Assembly (NCBI GenBank): GCA_001313065.1
Contig: BBFD01000044.1
Coordinates: forward strand, 1-18,749
DNA from: Silvimonas sp. JCM 19000
Lineage (GTDB): Bacteria > Pseudomonadota > Gammaproteobacteria > Burkholderiales > Chitinibacteraceae
Length of the DNA: 18,749 bases
Reading direction: 5' to 3'
A model generated the notes under the pieces. That model worked only from the letters and a program-made list of their open reading frames with translations, did no database searches and was not told the DNA's origin. Made by a program: the position numbers and the translations under genes. Shown piece after piece: positions 1-7,783 of the stretch (positions within the stretch are counted from its first letter, which is position 1; each line of letters opens with the position of its first letter).

Positions 1-33
1 TTTCGTCCGCGCAAATTTTTTTTCTTTAGCCAT
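1..33 (-). CDS. tuf: Elongation factor Tu, N-terminal fragment (runs off the window)
   Basis: Only the first eleven codons are present, read leftward from ATG at 33-31. They give MAKEKKFARTK, close to the usual proteobacterial EF-Tu start MAKEKFERTK. A good ribosome site (AAGGA) lies about seven bases before the ATG. EF-Tu is the GTPase that carries aminoacyl-tRNA to the ribosome. The upstream tRNA-Tyr/Gly/Thr cluster is the classical tufB neighbourhood, which supports the call despite the tiny fragment. The run of eight A in codons 4-6 gives one more Lys than usual; A/T runs elsewhere in this window are often over-long, so that residue is doubtful. Confidence 0.85.
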   Translation of the reverse strand, partial: MAKEKKFARTK

Positions 34-74
34 GATATTTCCTTCTCGAGAACTTGAAATATGCCAGCGAATTA

Positions 75-149
<75 letters not shown>

Positions 150-154
150 GCATC

Positions 155-228
155 TGGAGCGGGTGAAGGGAATCGAACCCTCGTCGTAAGCTTGGAAGGC
201 TTCTGCTCTACCATTGAGCTACACCCGC
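155..228 (-). tRNA. tRNA-Gly (TCC)
   Basis: A 74-nt cloverleaf with encoded CCA (155-157). The acceptor stem is GCGGGTG with CACCCGC, and the anticodon loop CTTCCAAG gives TCC. It lies 5 bp from tRNA-Thr and 89 bp downstream of tRNA-Tyr in the same transcript, matching the Tyr-Gly-Thr-tuf order seen in many proteobacteria. Confidence 0.97.
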
Positions 229-317
229 TTGGAGCCGTACAACGACTATTCAATTTACTTCTGATCACGCTGCACTTACTGGCCAGCGGAGAAGATTACT
301 CTTCACGACCGCGTATT

Positions 318-402
318 TGGTGGAGGGAGAAGGATTCGAACCTTCGAAGGCGGAGCCGTCAGATTTACAGTCTGATCCCTTTGGCCACTCGGGAATCCCT
401 CC
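318..402 (-). tRNA. tRNA-Tyr (GTA)
   Basis: An 85-nt class II tRNA with a long variable arm, as expected for Tyr, and encoded CCA (318-320). The acceptor stem is GGAGGGA with TCCCTCC, and the anticodon loop CTGTAAAT gives GTA. It is the first gene of the tRNA-tuf transcription unit, starting 14 bp after the -10 box of the promoter. Confidence 0.97.
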
Positions 403-416
403 TGAACGAGAACGGC

Positions 417-445
417 ATTATGGCGAACGGCTTCTTTTGTGTCAA
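417..445 (-). promoter_or_regulatory. Sigma70 promoter of the tRNA-Tyr/Gly/Thr-tuf unit
   Basis: Read on the minus strand, a consensus -35 box TTGACA (445-440) is followed after exactly 17 bp by CATAAT (422-417). A GC-rich discriminator (GCCGTTC) follows, as is usual for stable-RNA promoters under stringent control. A/T tracts upstream of the -35 box (about 450-480) could act as an UP element. The start would lie 5-8 bp before the tRNA-Tyr 5' end. Confidence 0.85.
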
Positions 446-748
446 ACCTTTTTATCCCCGCACCCCATAAAAAAAATAACAAGAGACTGATTTGTCGGCA
501 TATTTTCCTGGAAGATTTCTTTATACCCGCGTTGATACAGCTAATTCAGGTGCGATTATCAATCTTCGAATCGCCGATATAGCACGCCAAGCCCGCCACT
601 TTCGGCTTCTACCTATCCAATTGGACCCTGCCCACCCGATTCCGCTTGCTCGATATCCCCGCCCACGACGCGCTCGCGCGCGTTATATATATGCAAGACG
701 AACAAATCGTCGCTCGAACATTAATTTCAATTTTTTTTCGAGAGAGTG
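446..748. other. Intergenic region between divergent tRNA promoters, no gene seen
   Basis: About 300 bp separate the two -35 boxes. I find no credible coding region: the one long plus-strand frame has an Arg-rich composition, no ribosome site and no recognisable motif. There are A/T tracts close to each promoter and an alternating CGCGCGCG/TATATATA stretch near 671-690. I see no further conserved element. Confidence 0.6.
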
Positions 749-777
749 TTGACACCCAAATCGGCATAGTGTTTAAT
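749..777 (+). promoter_or_regulatory. Sigma70 promoter of tRNA-Phe
   Basis: TTGACA at 749-754, a 17-bp spacer, then TTTAAT at 772-777; the tRNA begins 14 bp later. An A/T-rich tract (about 719-738) lies just upstream and may be an UP element. Geometry and distance mirror the divergent tRNA-Tyr promoter. Confidence 0.85.
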
Positions 778-791
778 TCGGTCCTCTCGAA

Positions 792-867
792 GGCCAGTTA
801 GCTCAGTTGGTAGAGCAGCGGATTGAAAATCCGCGTGTCCGTGGTTCGATTCCGCGACTGGCCACCA
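792..867 (+). tRNA. tRNA-Phe (GAA)
   Basis: A 76-nt cloverleaf with encoded CCA (865-867). The acceptor stem is GGCCAGT with ACTGGCC, the D-arm GCTCAGTTGGTAGAGC, and the anticodon stem GCGGA/TCCGC encloses TTGAAAA, giving anticodon GAA. It is monocistronic, with its own promoter upstream and a terminator 17 bp downstream. Confidence 0.97.
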
Positions 868-884
868 GAATTAAAAAACATTAA

Positions 885-918
885 AGCCGATCAGCATCTG
901 TTGATCGGCTTTTTTTTG
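885..918 (+). terminator. Rho-independent terminator of tRNA-Phe
   Basis: Nine-base-pair stem AGCCGATCA (885-893) with TGATCGGCT (902-910), an 8-nt loop, and a run of eight T (910-917) followed by further T-rich sequence. Confidence 0.9.
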
Positions 919-1257
919 TTTTTTCTACTGCTGTTTTTTCATCCCCGCTTTACCCGTCTGCATTTATCCCGCTTTAACTCGCCATAGCTTCTCTTTGTTT
1001 GCGCCTTATCGCCGCGTTTGCCTCTTGTCACCGATATACGCGCGGCATTGCCATGCTGCCAGGCCGCAACCCGCGTAGCCGCTTACGCCGTGCTGTAACC
1101 CCGTTACCAAATTCGACACAAGCAAGATTTCAATGATTGCCAGAATTGACCGCTATATCGTTTAATTCTGATACGTCGGAAATGTTTACAAACATTCCGT
1201 AAGGCTTTCACGCGAATTTGTAGAGCCGCGTACCTATCCAGTAATCAGGGGAGCAAC
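919..1257. other. Non-coding leader region upstream of the Ig-like lipoprotein gene
   Basis: No coding frame is supportable in these 339 bp. A possible promoter for the downstream gene is TTGACC at 1146-1151 with a weak GATACG 18 bp later; this is tentative. A strong inverted repeat at 1177-1199 lies in the probable leader. A good ribosome site (AGGGGAG) sits 5-6 bp before the ATG at 1258. Confidence 0.5.
1177..1199. repeat. Inverted repeat in the lipoprotein leader
   Basis: Arms CGGAAATGTTT (1177-1187) and AAACATTCCG (1190-1199) pair apart from one extra A in the left arm, around a 2-bp centre. If the AAA at 1180-1182 is really AA, in line with the over-long A/T runs elsewhere here, the dyad would be symmetric. 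It could be an operator or an mRNA hairpin 58 bp before the start codon. Confidence 0.55.
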
Positions 1258-3294
1258 ATGATCAATTTGTCCGGCGCGAAAGCACTCCGCGCCTCTGGCC
1301 TGGCGCTGACCACGGCCGCAATGCTGGTGTTAGCCGGCTGCGGTGGCGGCTCCGATGGCAGCACACTTTTTTAATGGTGGCGGTACTACAACCACGACGC
1401 CAACGCCGACTGCTACGCCCATCGTAGCGACCAGCCTGATCGTTAACACGGACAAGACCAGCCTCAAAACCGGTTCTACTGATGTGGCGACCCTGACTGT
1501 AACCGCGCTGGACGCAAACAATGCCGTACTGCCAGGTGCAACGATCATTGCATCCGCTTCCAGCGGCATCCTGAGCAGCAGCGCAATTGTCACGGGTACC
1601 GACGGCAAGGCGACATTTACATTTAACCCGGGCTCGGATCGCAATAACCGTACCCAGGGGATTACGTTTACTAATGGCACTTCGACCGCGAGCACCGCGA
1701 TCGTAATCAGTGGCACCAAGATCACGCCCACGGCTGTAAACGGCCTGGTGCTGGCCTCGGGCGCGAGCGAAGAAGTGGACGCTACCGTGGTAGATGGCAC
1801 CGGCGCGGCTATTTCGGGCGCGACTGTGAGCTTCTCGACGACGGGTGCGGGTTCTGTTGGACTGAGCGCCACCTCGGCAGTGACCGATGCTTCGGGTATT
1901 GCCCGGATCACCGTGACTGGCGCGGGTGCAGGTGCGGCCAATGTCAGCATGTCTGCATTGAGCGCAACATCGGCGTTGACGTTGACGATCGGCGATACCT
2001 CGTCGTTCTCGTTCACCTCTCCGGCCACCAGCCAGAGCGCGTTGCTGACCAGCACGCCGCTCACGGTGACGGTGAAGGCGCCGAACTCCACGGCAGTGCA
2101 GTTCGTGACCACGACAGGCCACTTCATCGTGAATGGCAGCTCGGTTGCATTTACTCAAGCAACCGTAAACAGCAGCACCTTGCCTCGGTCGTGTTCCAGT
2201 CTGATGCGGGCGGCGTAGCCACCATCACTGCGTACGACGCGTCCAATCCGAGTACCACGGCTAGCGTAACGGTTGCAGTCAGCGCGCCGGTCTCGCAAAC
2301 CAACAAGGTCGTCATCCAGGCCCTGCCGGCGGTATTGGCACCCACGACCGGCAGCCAGGCGAATACGTCCACCCTGACGGCCATGGTCACCGATATCAAC
2401 GGCCAAGGCATTGCAGGCGTGCCGGTTGCCTTCACCATGACGGGTCAGCCCAATGGTGGCGAAGCGATTTCGCCGCAAGTGGTGATCACCAGCAGTTCAC
2501 CGCTGGGCCAGGCGACCGCGACCTTTACTTCGGGTTCGCTGCCAACCACCCAAGGTGTGCCTATTGCGATCACTGCGACCGCTTTGCTGCCGGATGGCAC
2601 GCAAAAGACCAGCGTGACGCCCGCCAATATCGTGATCGGTGGTACCGCCGGTTCGGTTTCGATTGGTCAGTCCAGCCAGATTGGCCAGAACACGGACCAG
2701 ACGGCATACCAGTTGCCGATGTCGGTGATTGTTGCTGACTCGAACGGTAACCCGGTTGCCAACACCAAGGTTTCGCTGTCGGTGTGGCCGATCGCTTATT
2801 CCATCGGAGCTGCGTGTGGCCCACCGGACATGACGTTTGCGAACGAAGATATCAACGAAAACCTGACCGCAGATGCTGGCGAAATTGGCTACCTGCAGCG
2901 CCTGGATGACGTTTCGTTCACACAACTGGGCCTGCTGAGCGTGTATCCGTACCACCCGGCATCGTCCACCACGACGGAATACCTGCCGTCTTCGGTGACC
3001 TCGGTGACCGCGGGTCGCTCCTCGCTGCTGCCGTCCAACTCGGCTGCAGGTACGCTGCCTGCAACGGTAACGACCGATGCCAACGGTGTGGCAAACTTTA
3101 CCTACACCTATCTGAAGTCGAACGCGATCTGGATTGTCTCGCGCATCCGCGCTACCACGCTGGTACAAGGTACGCAGACCTCGGCGCAATCGGTGTTCCG
3201 TCTTGGTGTACTGGAAGATGACGTGACCACTTGCCATCTGCCGCCGTCGCCGTTCAACGCCGATGTTCAAGTCACCTCGACCAAGATCAACTGA
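1258..3294 (+). CDS. Secreted lipoprotein with bacterial Ig-like (Big_1/invasin-type) domains; two apparent indels
   Basis: The start ATG at 1258 follows AGGGGAG. A lipoprotein signal peptide ends in lipobox LAGC with Cys28; Gly at +2 suggests outer-membrane sorting. A Thr/Pro linker follows, then three or four Ig-like units rich in Thr, Ser, Val and Ala, with Big_1-type motifs such as DASGIARITV, DINGQGIAGVPV and DSNGNPVANTKV. Around 2850-2885 the sequence DINENLTADAGE resembles a calcium-binding loop. The frame breaks at a T6 run (1367-1372; five T expected) and near 2182 (TTGCC where TTGGCC restores the frame). Repaired length is 678 residues. The family suggests a cell-surface or adhesin-like role; no ligand can be inferred. 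It is monocistronic, ending in a strong terminator. Confidence 0.8.
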
Positions 3295-3325
3295 TCAGGG
3301 CTGACGCCTAAGCAGTAAACAAAAG

Positions 3326-3352
3326 CGCCGCAGCAATGCGGCGTTTTTTTTT
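3326..3352 (+). terminator. Terminator after the Ig-like lipoprotein gene
   Basis: Seven-base-pair GC stem CGCCGCA (3326-3332) with TGCGGCG (3337-3343), a GCAA tetraloop and nine T. On the opposite strand the stem is followed by CTTTTGTTT, so it may also terminate the convergent alkyltransferase-like gene. Confidence 0.92.
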
Positions 3353-3377
3353 GTCCTCGCTTGGCAGCGGGCAGCGG

Positions 3378-3683
3378 TCACTCTTCTTCCGGCCGCCAGC
3401 CCCAGACCTTCAAATCAATCCGGCCGCCCTCCCCGAACTCCACGCCATCCGCCTGCAGCAGCATCCGTTGCAGATCATCATTGCCATCCAGCCCGCGTGC
3501 GCTGACGCGCCCGGTGCTGTTGATAACCCGGAACCACGGCACGTCGCGGTCGGTGTTGCCTAGTGCCCGGCCGACCAGGCGGGAATGGCGGGGATAGCCG
3601 GCCAGCGCGGCCACCTGGCCATAGGTGGCCACTGTTTGCGGCGGGATGCGGGCAACGACGTTGATGATGGCGACAGAAATCAC
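3378..3683 (-). CDS. Alkyltransferase-like (ATL/MGMT-family) DNA repair protein, start uncertain
   Basis: About 101 residues from a GTG at 3683. The sequence contains the MGMT DNA-binding region (ATYGQVAALAGYPRHSRLVG) with the arginine finger. At the active-site position it reads VPWFRVIN instead of the PCHR of true O6-methylguanine methyltransferases, so the alkyl-acceptor Cys is replaced by Trp. ATL proteins bind O6-alkylguanine and hand it to nucleotide excision repair without transferring the alkyl group. No clear ribosome site precedes the GTG. An alternative start is ATG at 3720, which would be in frame if the T5 run at 3695-3699 is really T4; that gives 113 residues. The gene is convergent with the lipoprotein gene and downstream of the ilvD terminator. 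Confidence 0.75.
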   Translation of the reverse strand: MISVAIINVVARIPPQTVATYGQVAALAGYPRHSRLVGRALGNTDRDVPWFRVINSTGRVSARGLDGNDDLQRMLLQADGVEFGEGGRIDLKVWGWRPEEE

Positions 3684-3836
3684 GCTGGAAGGCGTTTTTG
3701 TTGGGCGTGCGCATAGGCATGGGGTCAGCAGCGTCAGAAAGCGCTCAGCATAGCAATGCGCCGCTTTCCGCCAAAGCCCCTTGCGCCCGCCCCTGCCACT
3801 TGGGTCCGCGTGCACCCTGCCCTAACGGCGGCGCAT

Positions 3837-3870
3837 AAAAAAAAGGGCAGCCGCAGCTGCCCTTTTTTTT
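3837..3870 (-). terminator. Bidirectional terminator after ilvD
   Basis: Eight A, a 7-bp GC stem GGGCAGC (3845-3851) with GCTGCCC (3856-3862), a CGCA loop, then eight T. It is symmetric, so it works on both strands; its main client is ilvD, ending 46 bp away on the minus strand. Confidence 0.92.
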
Positions 3871-3915
3871 CATCCCGCAACGCACCAGACGCAACGCCTG
3901 ATGCCTGGCGCGCCC

Positions 3916-5771
3916 TTACTTGCGCTCCACCTGCGACACATCGCGCACCGCACCCGTATCGGCGCTAGTCGTCATTGCGGCATAAGCGCGCAGTGCTGCG
4001 CTCACATAGCGCTCGCGATCCGTTGGCTTCCACGCCGCAGCGCCGCGGCCTTCCATGCGTTCCCGGCGCGCGGCCAGTTCTTCGTCATGGATCACCAGGT
4101 GGATGGTGCGATTCGGGATATCGATCTCGATGGTGTCGCCTTCTTCCACCAGGCCAATTGCGCCGCCTTCTGCCGCTTCCGGCGAGCAATGCCCAATCGA
4201 CAAGCCCGAGGTGCCGCCCGAGAAGCGGCCATCCGTCAGCAGCGCGCACTGCTTACCCAGACCCTTGGATTTGAGGTAGGACGTCGGGTACAGCATTTCC
4301 TGCATGCCCGGGCCGCCCTTCGGGCCTTCGTAGGTGATGATGACGATATCGCCCGCCACGATCTGGTCGTCCAGAATGCCCGCTACTGCATCGTCCTGGC
4401 TCTGGAAGATCCGCGCGCGACCGGTAAAGCGCAGATTGGAATCATCGACGCCCGCCGTTTTAACGATACAACCACGCTCAGCGATATTGCCGTACAGCAC
4501 GGCCAAACCGCCGTCCTGGCTGTAGGCGTGCTCTTTGCTGCGGATACAGCCGTCGGCGCGATCCAGATCCAGCGTCGGGTAGCGCATCGATTGCGAGAAC
4601 GCGATGGTGGTAGCCACGCCACCGGGGGCGGCGCGATAGAAGTGATGCGCCACGCTATCTTCGGGCTGACGTTTGATATCCCACTTGTCCAGCGCGTCTT
4701 TCATGGTCGGCGCGTGCACGGTGTGGGCGTTGCCATGGATCAGGCCGGCGCGGTCGAGTTCGCCAAGGATGGCCATCACGCCACCGGCGCGATGCACGTC
4801 TTCCATATGATATTTCTGCGTTGCCGGGGCGACCTTGGCCAGGCACGGCACGCGACGGCTCACCTTGTCGATATGCGACATCTTGAAGTCGACGCCCGCT
4901 TCATTGGCCGCGGCCAGCAAATGCAGCACGGTATTGGTCGAGCCGCCCATGGCCACATCCAGGCTCATGGCGTTTTCAAACGCTTCAAACGTGGCGATAT
5001 TGCGCGGCAGCACGCTGCTGTCTTCTTGCTCGTAATAGCGACGCGCCAATTCAACAATGGTGCGGCCCGCTTGCAAGAACAGTTGTTTGCGATCGGCGTG
5101 GGTGGCCAGCATCGAGCCATTGCCCGGCAGCGACAAACCCAGCGCTTCGGTCAGGCAGTTCATCGAATTGGCGGTAAACATGCCGGAGCAAGAACCACAG
5201 GTGGGGCAAGCCGAACGTTCCATCGATGCCACTTCGGCGTCGCTGACGTTGGGGTTGGCCGCTTCGATCATGGCGTCGATCAGATCAACGTGGCGTTCTT
5301 CGCCGCGCCATTGCACCTTGCCCGCTTCCATCGGGCCGCCCGAGACAAAGATCACCGGGATATTCAGGCGCATGGCAGCCATCAACATGCCCGGGGTGAT
5401 CTTGTCGCAGTTGGAGATGCACACCAGCGCGTCGGCGCAGTGGGCGTTCACCATGTATTCCACCGAGTCGGCGATCAGATCGCGGCTGGCAGGCTGTACA
5501 GCATGCCGCTGTGGCCCATGGCGATGCCGTCGTCTACGGCGATGGTGTTGAATTCTTTGGCGATGCCGCCGGCCTTCTCGATCTCGCGCGCCACCATCTG
5601 ACCCAGGTTGTGCAAGTGCACGTGGCCCGGCACAAACTGGGTAAACGAGTTGGCAATCGCGATGATCGGCTTGCCGAAATCATCGTCTTTCATACCGGTC
5701 GCGCGCCACAGTGCGCGGGCGCCGGCCATGTTGCGGCCGTGGGTCGAAGTGCGGGAACGATAGGCTGGCAT
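3916..5771 (-). CDS. ilvD: Dihydroxy-acid dehydratase; one apparent indel
   Basis: The enzyme dehydrates 2,3-dihydroxy-isovalerate and 2,3-dihydroxy-3-methylvalerate to the 2-keto acids of valine, isoleucine and leucine synthesis in the cytosol. The sequence follows E. coli IlvD closely throughout: start [20 protein letters not shown], Fe-S cluster cysteines in [11 protein letters not shown] and [11 protein letters not shown], and the C-terminal [20 protein letters not shown] lies about nine bases before the ATG. The frame breaks at 5488-5489, where GG in the plus strand should be GGG; that restores [18 protein letters not shown] and gives 618 residues (E. coli 616). The gene is monocistronic and divergent from lgt. 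Confidence 0.96.
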
Positions 5772-5830
5772 AAAACGGGTCCTTGAAACCGGATAGCAAT
5801 GTCGTCGCGCAACAGGCGACGAAACAGGCA

Positions 5831-5844
5831 GTTTACGAGTAAAC
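5831..5844. repeat. Short inverted repeat in the ilvD/lgt divergent region
   Basis: GTTTAC, a 2-bp centre, then GTAAAC. The motif CGAGTAA(A)C recurs just downstream (5855-5863). It lies 60-73 bp upstream of the ilvD start codon and might be a regulator site, but no particular regulator can be named. Confidence 0.3.
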
Positions 5845-5919
5845 GGATCGAGTTTCGAGTAACACCATGGCCGGGATGTGGGTGGCGATTACGCGAAGAT
5901 TAAACAGGCTTGTGGCGCG

Positions 5920-5947
5920 TTTGGCGGGAAAGGCGTTGCTGTATAAT
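5920..5947 (+). promoter_or_regulatory. Probable promoter of lgt
   Basis: A perfect -10 box TATAAT at 5942-5947 lies 28 bp upstream of the lgt ATG. The -35 box is weak: TTTGGC at 5920-5925 with a 16-bp spacer is the best fit. Confidence 0.6.
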
Positions 5948-5975
5948 GCCCGATTTTATCCAGAAGCCGCCCCAC

Positions 5976-6829
5976 ATGCTAATTCACCCGCATTTCAACC
6001 CTATCGCCGTCCAGATCGGCAAGGTGGCGATCCATTGGTATGGGTTGATGTACCTGATTGGTTTTCTGCTGTTTCTGGCGCTCGGCCGCATGCGCATCAA
6101 GCGTGGCCGTCCGGCGGGTTGGCAGCTCAGCGAGCTGGATGATCTGTTGTTCTACGGCGTGCTGGGGGTCATTCTCGGCGGCCGTCTGGGCTACGTTTTC
6201 TTTTACAAGCCTGATTTTTTACCTGGGCCACCCGCTCGATATCGTCAAGGTGTGGGAAGGCGGCATGTCGTTCCACGGTGGTTTTATCGGCGTGCTGGTA
6301 GCCGTGTGGGCGTTTGCGCATAAAACCAGGCGTCGCTTTTTTTGAAGTCAGCGACTTTATTGCCCCGCTGGTGCCGTTGGGCTTGCTGTTTGGCCGGCTC
6401 GGCAACTTTATCAACGGCGAATTGTGGGGCCGTGTAACCGATCTGTCGCTGCCGTGGGCCATGGGTTTTCCCAGCGCCGCCACTGCCGATGCAACGGCCG
6501 CCATGCGTAATCCGCAATGGGCGCGCTGGCTGGCCGATTACGGCATGCTGCCGCGCCATCCTTCGCAGTTGTATGAAATGCTGCTCGAAGGCGTGCTGCT
6601 GTTTCTGGTGCTGTTTATCTATTCCAGCAAGCCGCGCAAGGTGGGTCAGGTTTCGGCGCTGTTCATGCTGGGCTATGGCCTCAGCCGTTTCTGCGTTGAG
6701 TTCACGCGCGAGCCGGATGATTTCCTCGGTTTGCTCAAGCTTGGCCTGTCGATGGGACAATGGCTGTCGGTGCCGATGATTATCCTGGGCATCCATTTGT
6801 TCTGGATTTCGTCGCGCAAGCCGCGCTGA
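5976..6829 (+). CDS. lgt: Prolipoprotein diacylglyceryl transferase; two apparent indels
   Basis: Lgt transfers diacylglycerol from phosphatidylglycerol to the lipobox Cys of prolipoproteins in the inner membrane, the first step of lipoprotein maturation. The start [21 protein letters not shown] is typical of the family. The repaired sequence has [10 protein letters not shown], the [11 protein letters not shown] loop and the Lgt signature [14 protein letters not shown], within about seven membrane segments. Two T runs are each one too long: 6216-6221 (T6 for T5) and 6337-6343 (T7 for T6). Repair gives 283 residues, normal for Lgt. Because lgt is essential in most Gram-negative bacteria, these breaks are better read as sequence errors. 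The ribosome site is weak. A terminator follows at once. Confidence 0.95.
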
Positions 6830-6853
6830 TGGACCCCGCCTCGCCTGCCCAAA

Positions 6854-6879
6854 ACGCCGCCCGCCTGCGGCGTTTTTTT
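6854..6879 (+). terminator. Terminator after lgt
   Basis: Seven-base-pair stem ACGCCGC (6854-6860) with GCGGCGT (6867-6873), a 6-nt loop and seven T, starting 25 bp after the lgt stop codon. Confidence 0.88.
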
Positions 6880-6975
6880 ATGGCCCACGCCTGGCAGTTG
6901 GCCCAGCCACCTTGCAGGATGCGCTCGCCGTGCCCACGTAACCGCAATACGGCTCACAAACAGGAACCTCGCTGC

Positions 6976-7462
6976 ATGGATGCAAGCACGCTCTGGTGGC
7001 TGCTGGCTTTGGTTTTAATGGGTGTCGGTCTGGTCGGCACGGTGTTTCCACTGTTGCCAGGCACGCCGTTTTTTTGTTCTTTGGCATGCTGGTCGGTGCG
7101 TGGGCGGATGGCTTTAGTCATGTGGCTACCTCACGCTGGCCGTCCTGTTTGCGCTGGTTTTGTTGTCGGCGTTACTGGACTGGATGGCCGGTGCGCTGGG
7201 TGCCCAACGCGTGGGCGCGAGCAAGCAAGCAGTGAGCGGCGCGGTGATCGGCTCATTCGCTGGCATGTTTGCCGGTGTGCCTGGACTGGTGCTGGGGCCC
7301 TTTATTGGCGCGGTGCTGGGCGAACTGTATGCCCGGCGCGATGTGTTGCAGGCGGGCAAGGTGGGTGTCGCGACGTGGCTGGGCTTGCTGTTCGGGGCAG
7401 TCGCCAAGGTGGCGATTGCGCTGGTGATGTTGGGTATTTTTTTGTTTCTGTCTATTTACTGA
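6976..7462 (+). CDS. DUF456 family membrane protein; two apparent indels
   Basis: A small hydrophobic protein, 161 residues when repaired, with about four membrane segments. It begins MDASTLWWLLALVLMGVGLV and has the family motif FPLLPGTP followed by FLFFGMLVGAWADGF. The Gly/Ala-rich second half (GAVIGSFAGMFAGVPGLVLG) is typical of DUF456. Function is unknown. Breaks are at T7 (7069-7075; five T fits the family best) and at 7124-7125 (GG for GGG, restoring GYLTLAVLFALV). AGGA lies 11 bp before the ATG. It sits between the lgt terminator and a small hypothetical gene. Confidence 0.82.
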
Positions 7463-7536
7463 CGTAATCCATATAGATGCTGCACTGTTTCGATTCAGCA
7501 CTATATTGGTTTCATCGCAAGGAGTAACGCACCATC

Positions 7537-7769
7537 ATGCCAGCAAGCCGATTCCAACCGTAGAAGATCTGATACAGCCGCAAGACCTGCAGCTTCGCTT
7601 GCACCGCCACGAAGACGATCGCCGCCAGGCTGCACCGGTGGCGGGGCCGTGGTTGACCGAAGAAGGCATCGTCATGGCCGAGCGCCGTTCCGGTGGCGAA
7701 CGTCGGCATGCGTGGACCACACTGCAAGATCTGGGCGACCCCGTGCCGCCCAGCGATGAACATCATTAA
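7537..7769 (+). CDS. Hypothetical small charged protein, 77 residues; one apparent indel
   Basis: I do not recognise this protein. AAGGAG at 7519-7524 is followed by ATG at 7537, but the literal frame stops after eight codons. Restoring one C in the CC at 7540-7541 (CCC, the same G/C-run loss seen elsewhere) joins the start to an open frame ending at 7769: MPSKPIPTVEDLIQPQD and onward. The product is soluble and rich in charged residues, with a RRSGGERRHAW segment and the acidic end PSDEHH. It lies 74 bp after the DUF456 gene and converges on corA with a 14-bp gap holding a short GC hairpin (7770-7782). A weaker alternative is that only the open frame from 7506 is used. Confidence 0.55.
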
Positions 7770-7783
7770 GCGGGCAGCCCGCG

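Noticed and set aside
446..748. A small gene between the divergent tRNA units
   Set aside because: The open frame at 492-752 lacks a ribosome site, ends in the tRNA-Phe promoter, and has an unlikely composition.
3813..3815. An upstream GTG as the start of the alkyltransferase-like protein
   Set aside because: The added 44 residues do not resemble the family and begin close to the ilvD terminator.
3901..5601. A 566-residue plus-strand open frame opposite ilvD
   Set aside because: It is an antisense shadow of a GC-rich gene: His/Arg-rich, no ribosome site and no motif, while the minus strand gives unmistakable IlvD.
6216..6343. Programmed frameshifting or transcriptional slippage at poly-T in lgt
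   Set aside because: Slippage could explain over-long A/T tracts, but the same window has many losses in short G/C runs that slippage cannot repair. A sequencing artefact explains both classes.
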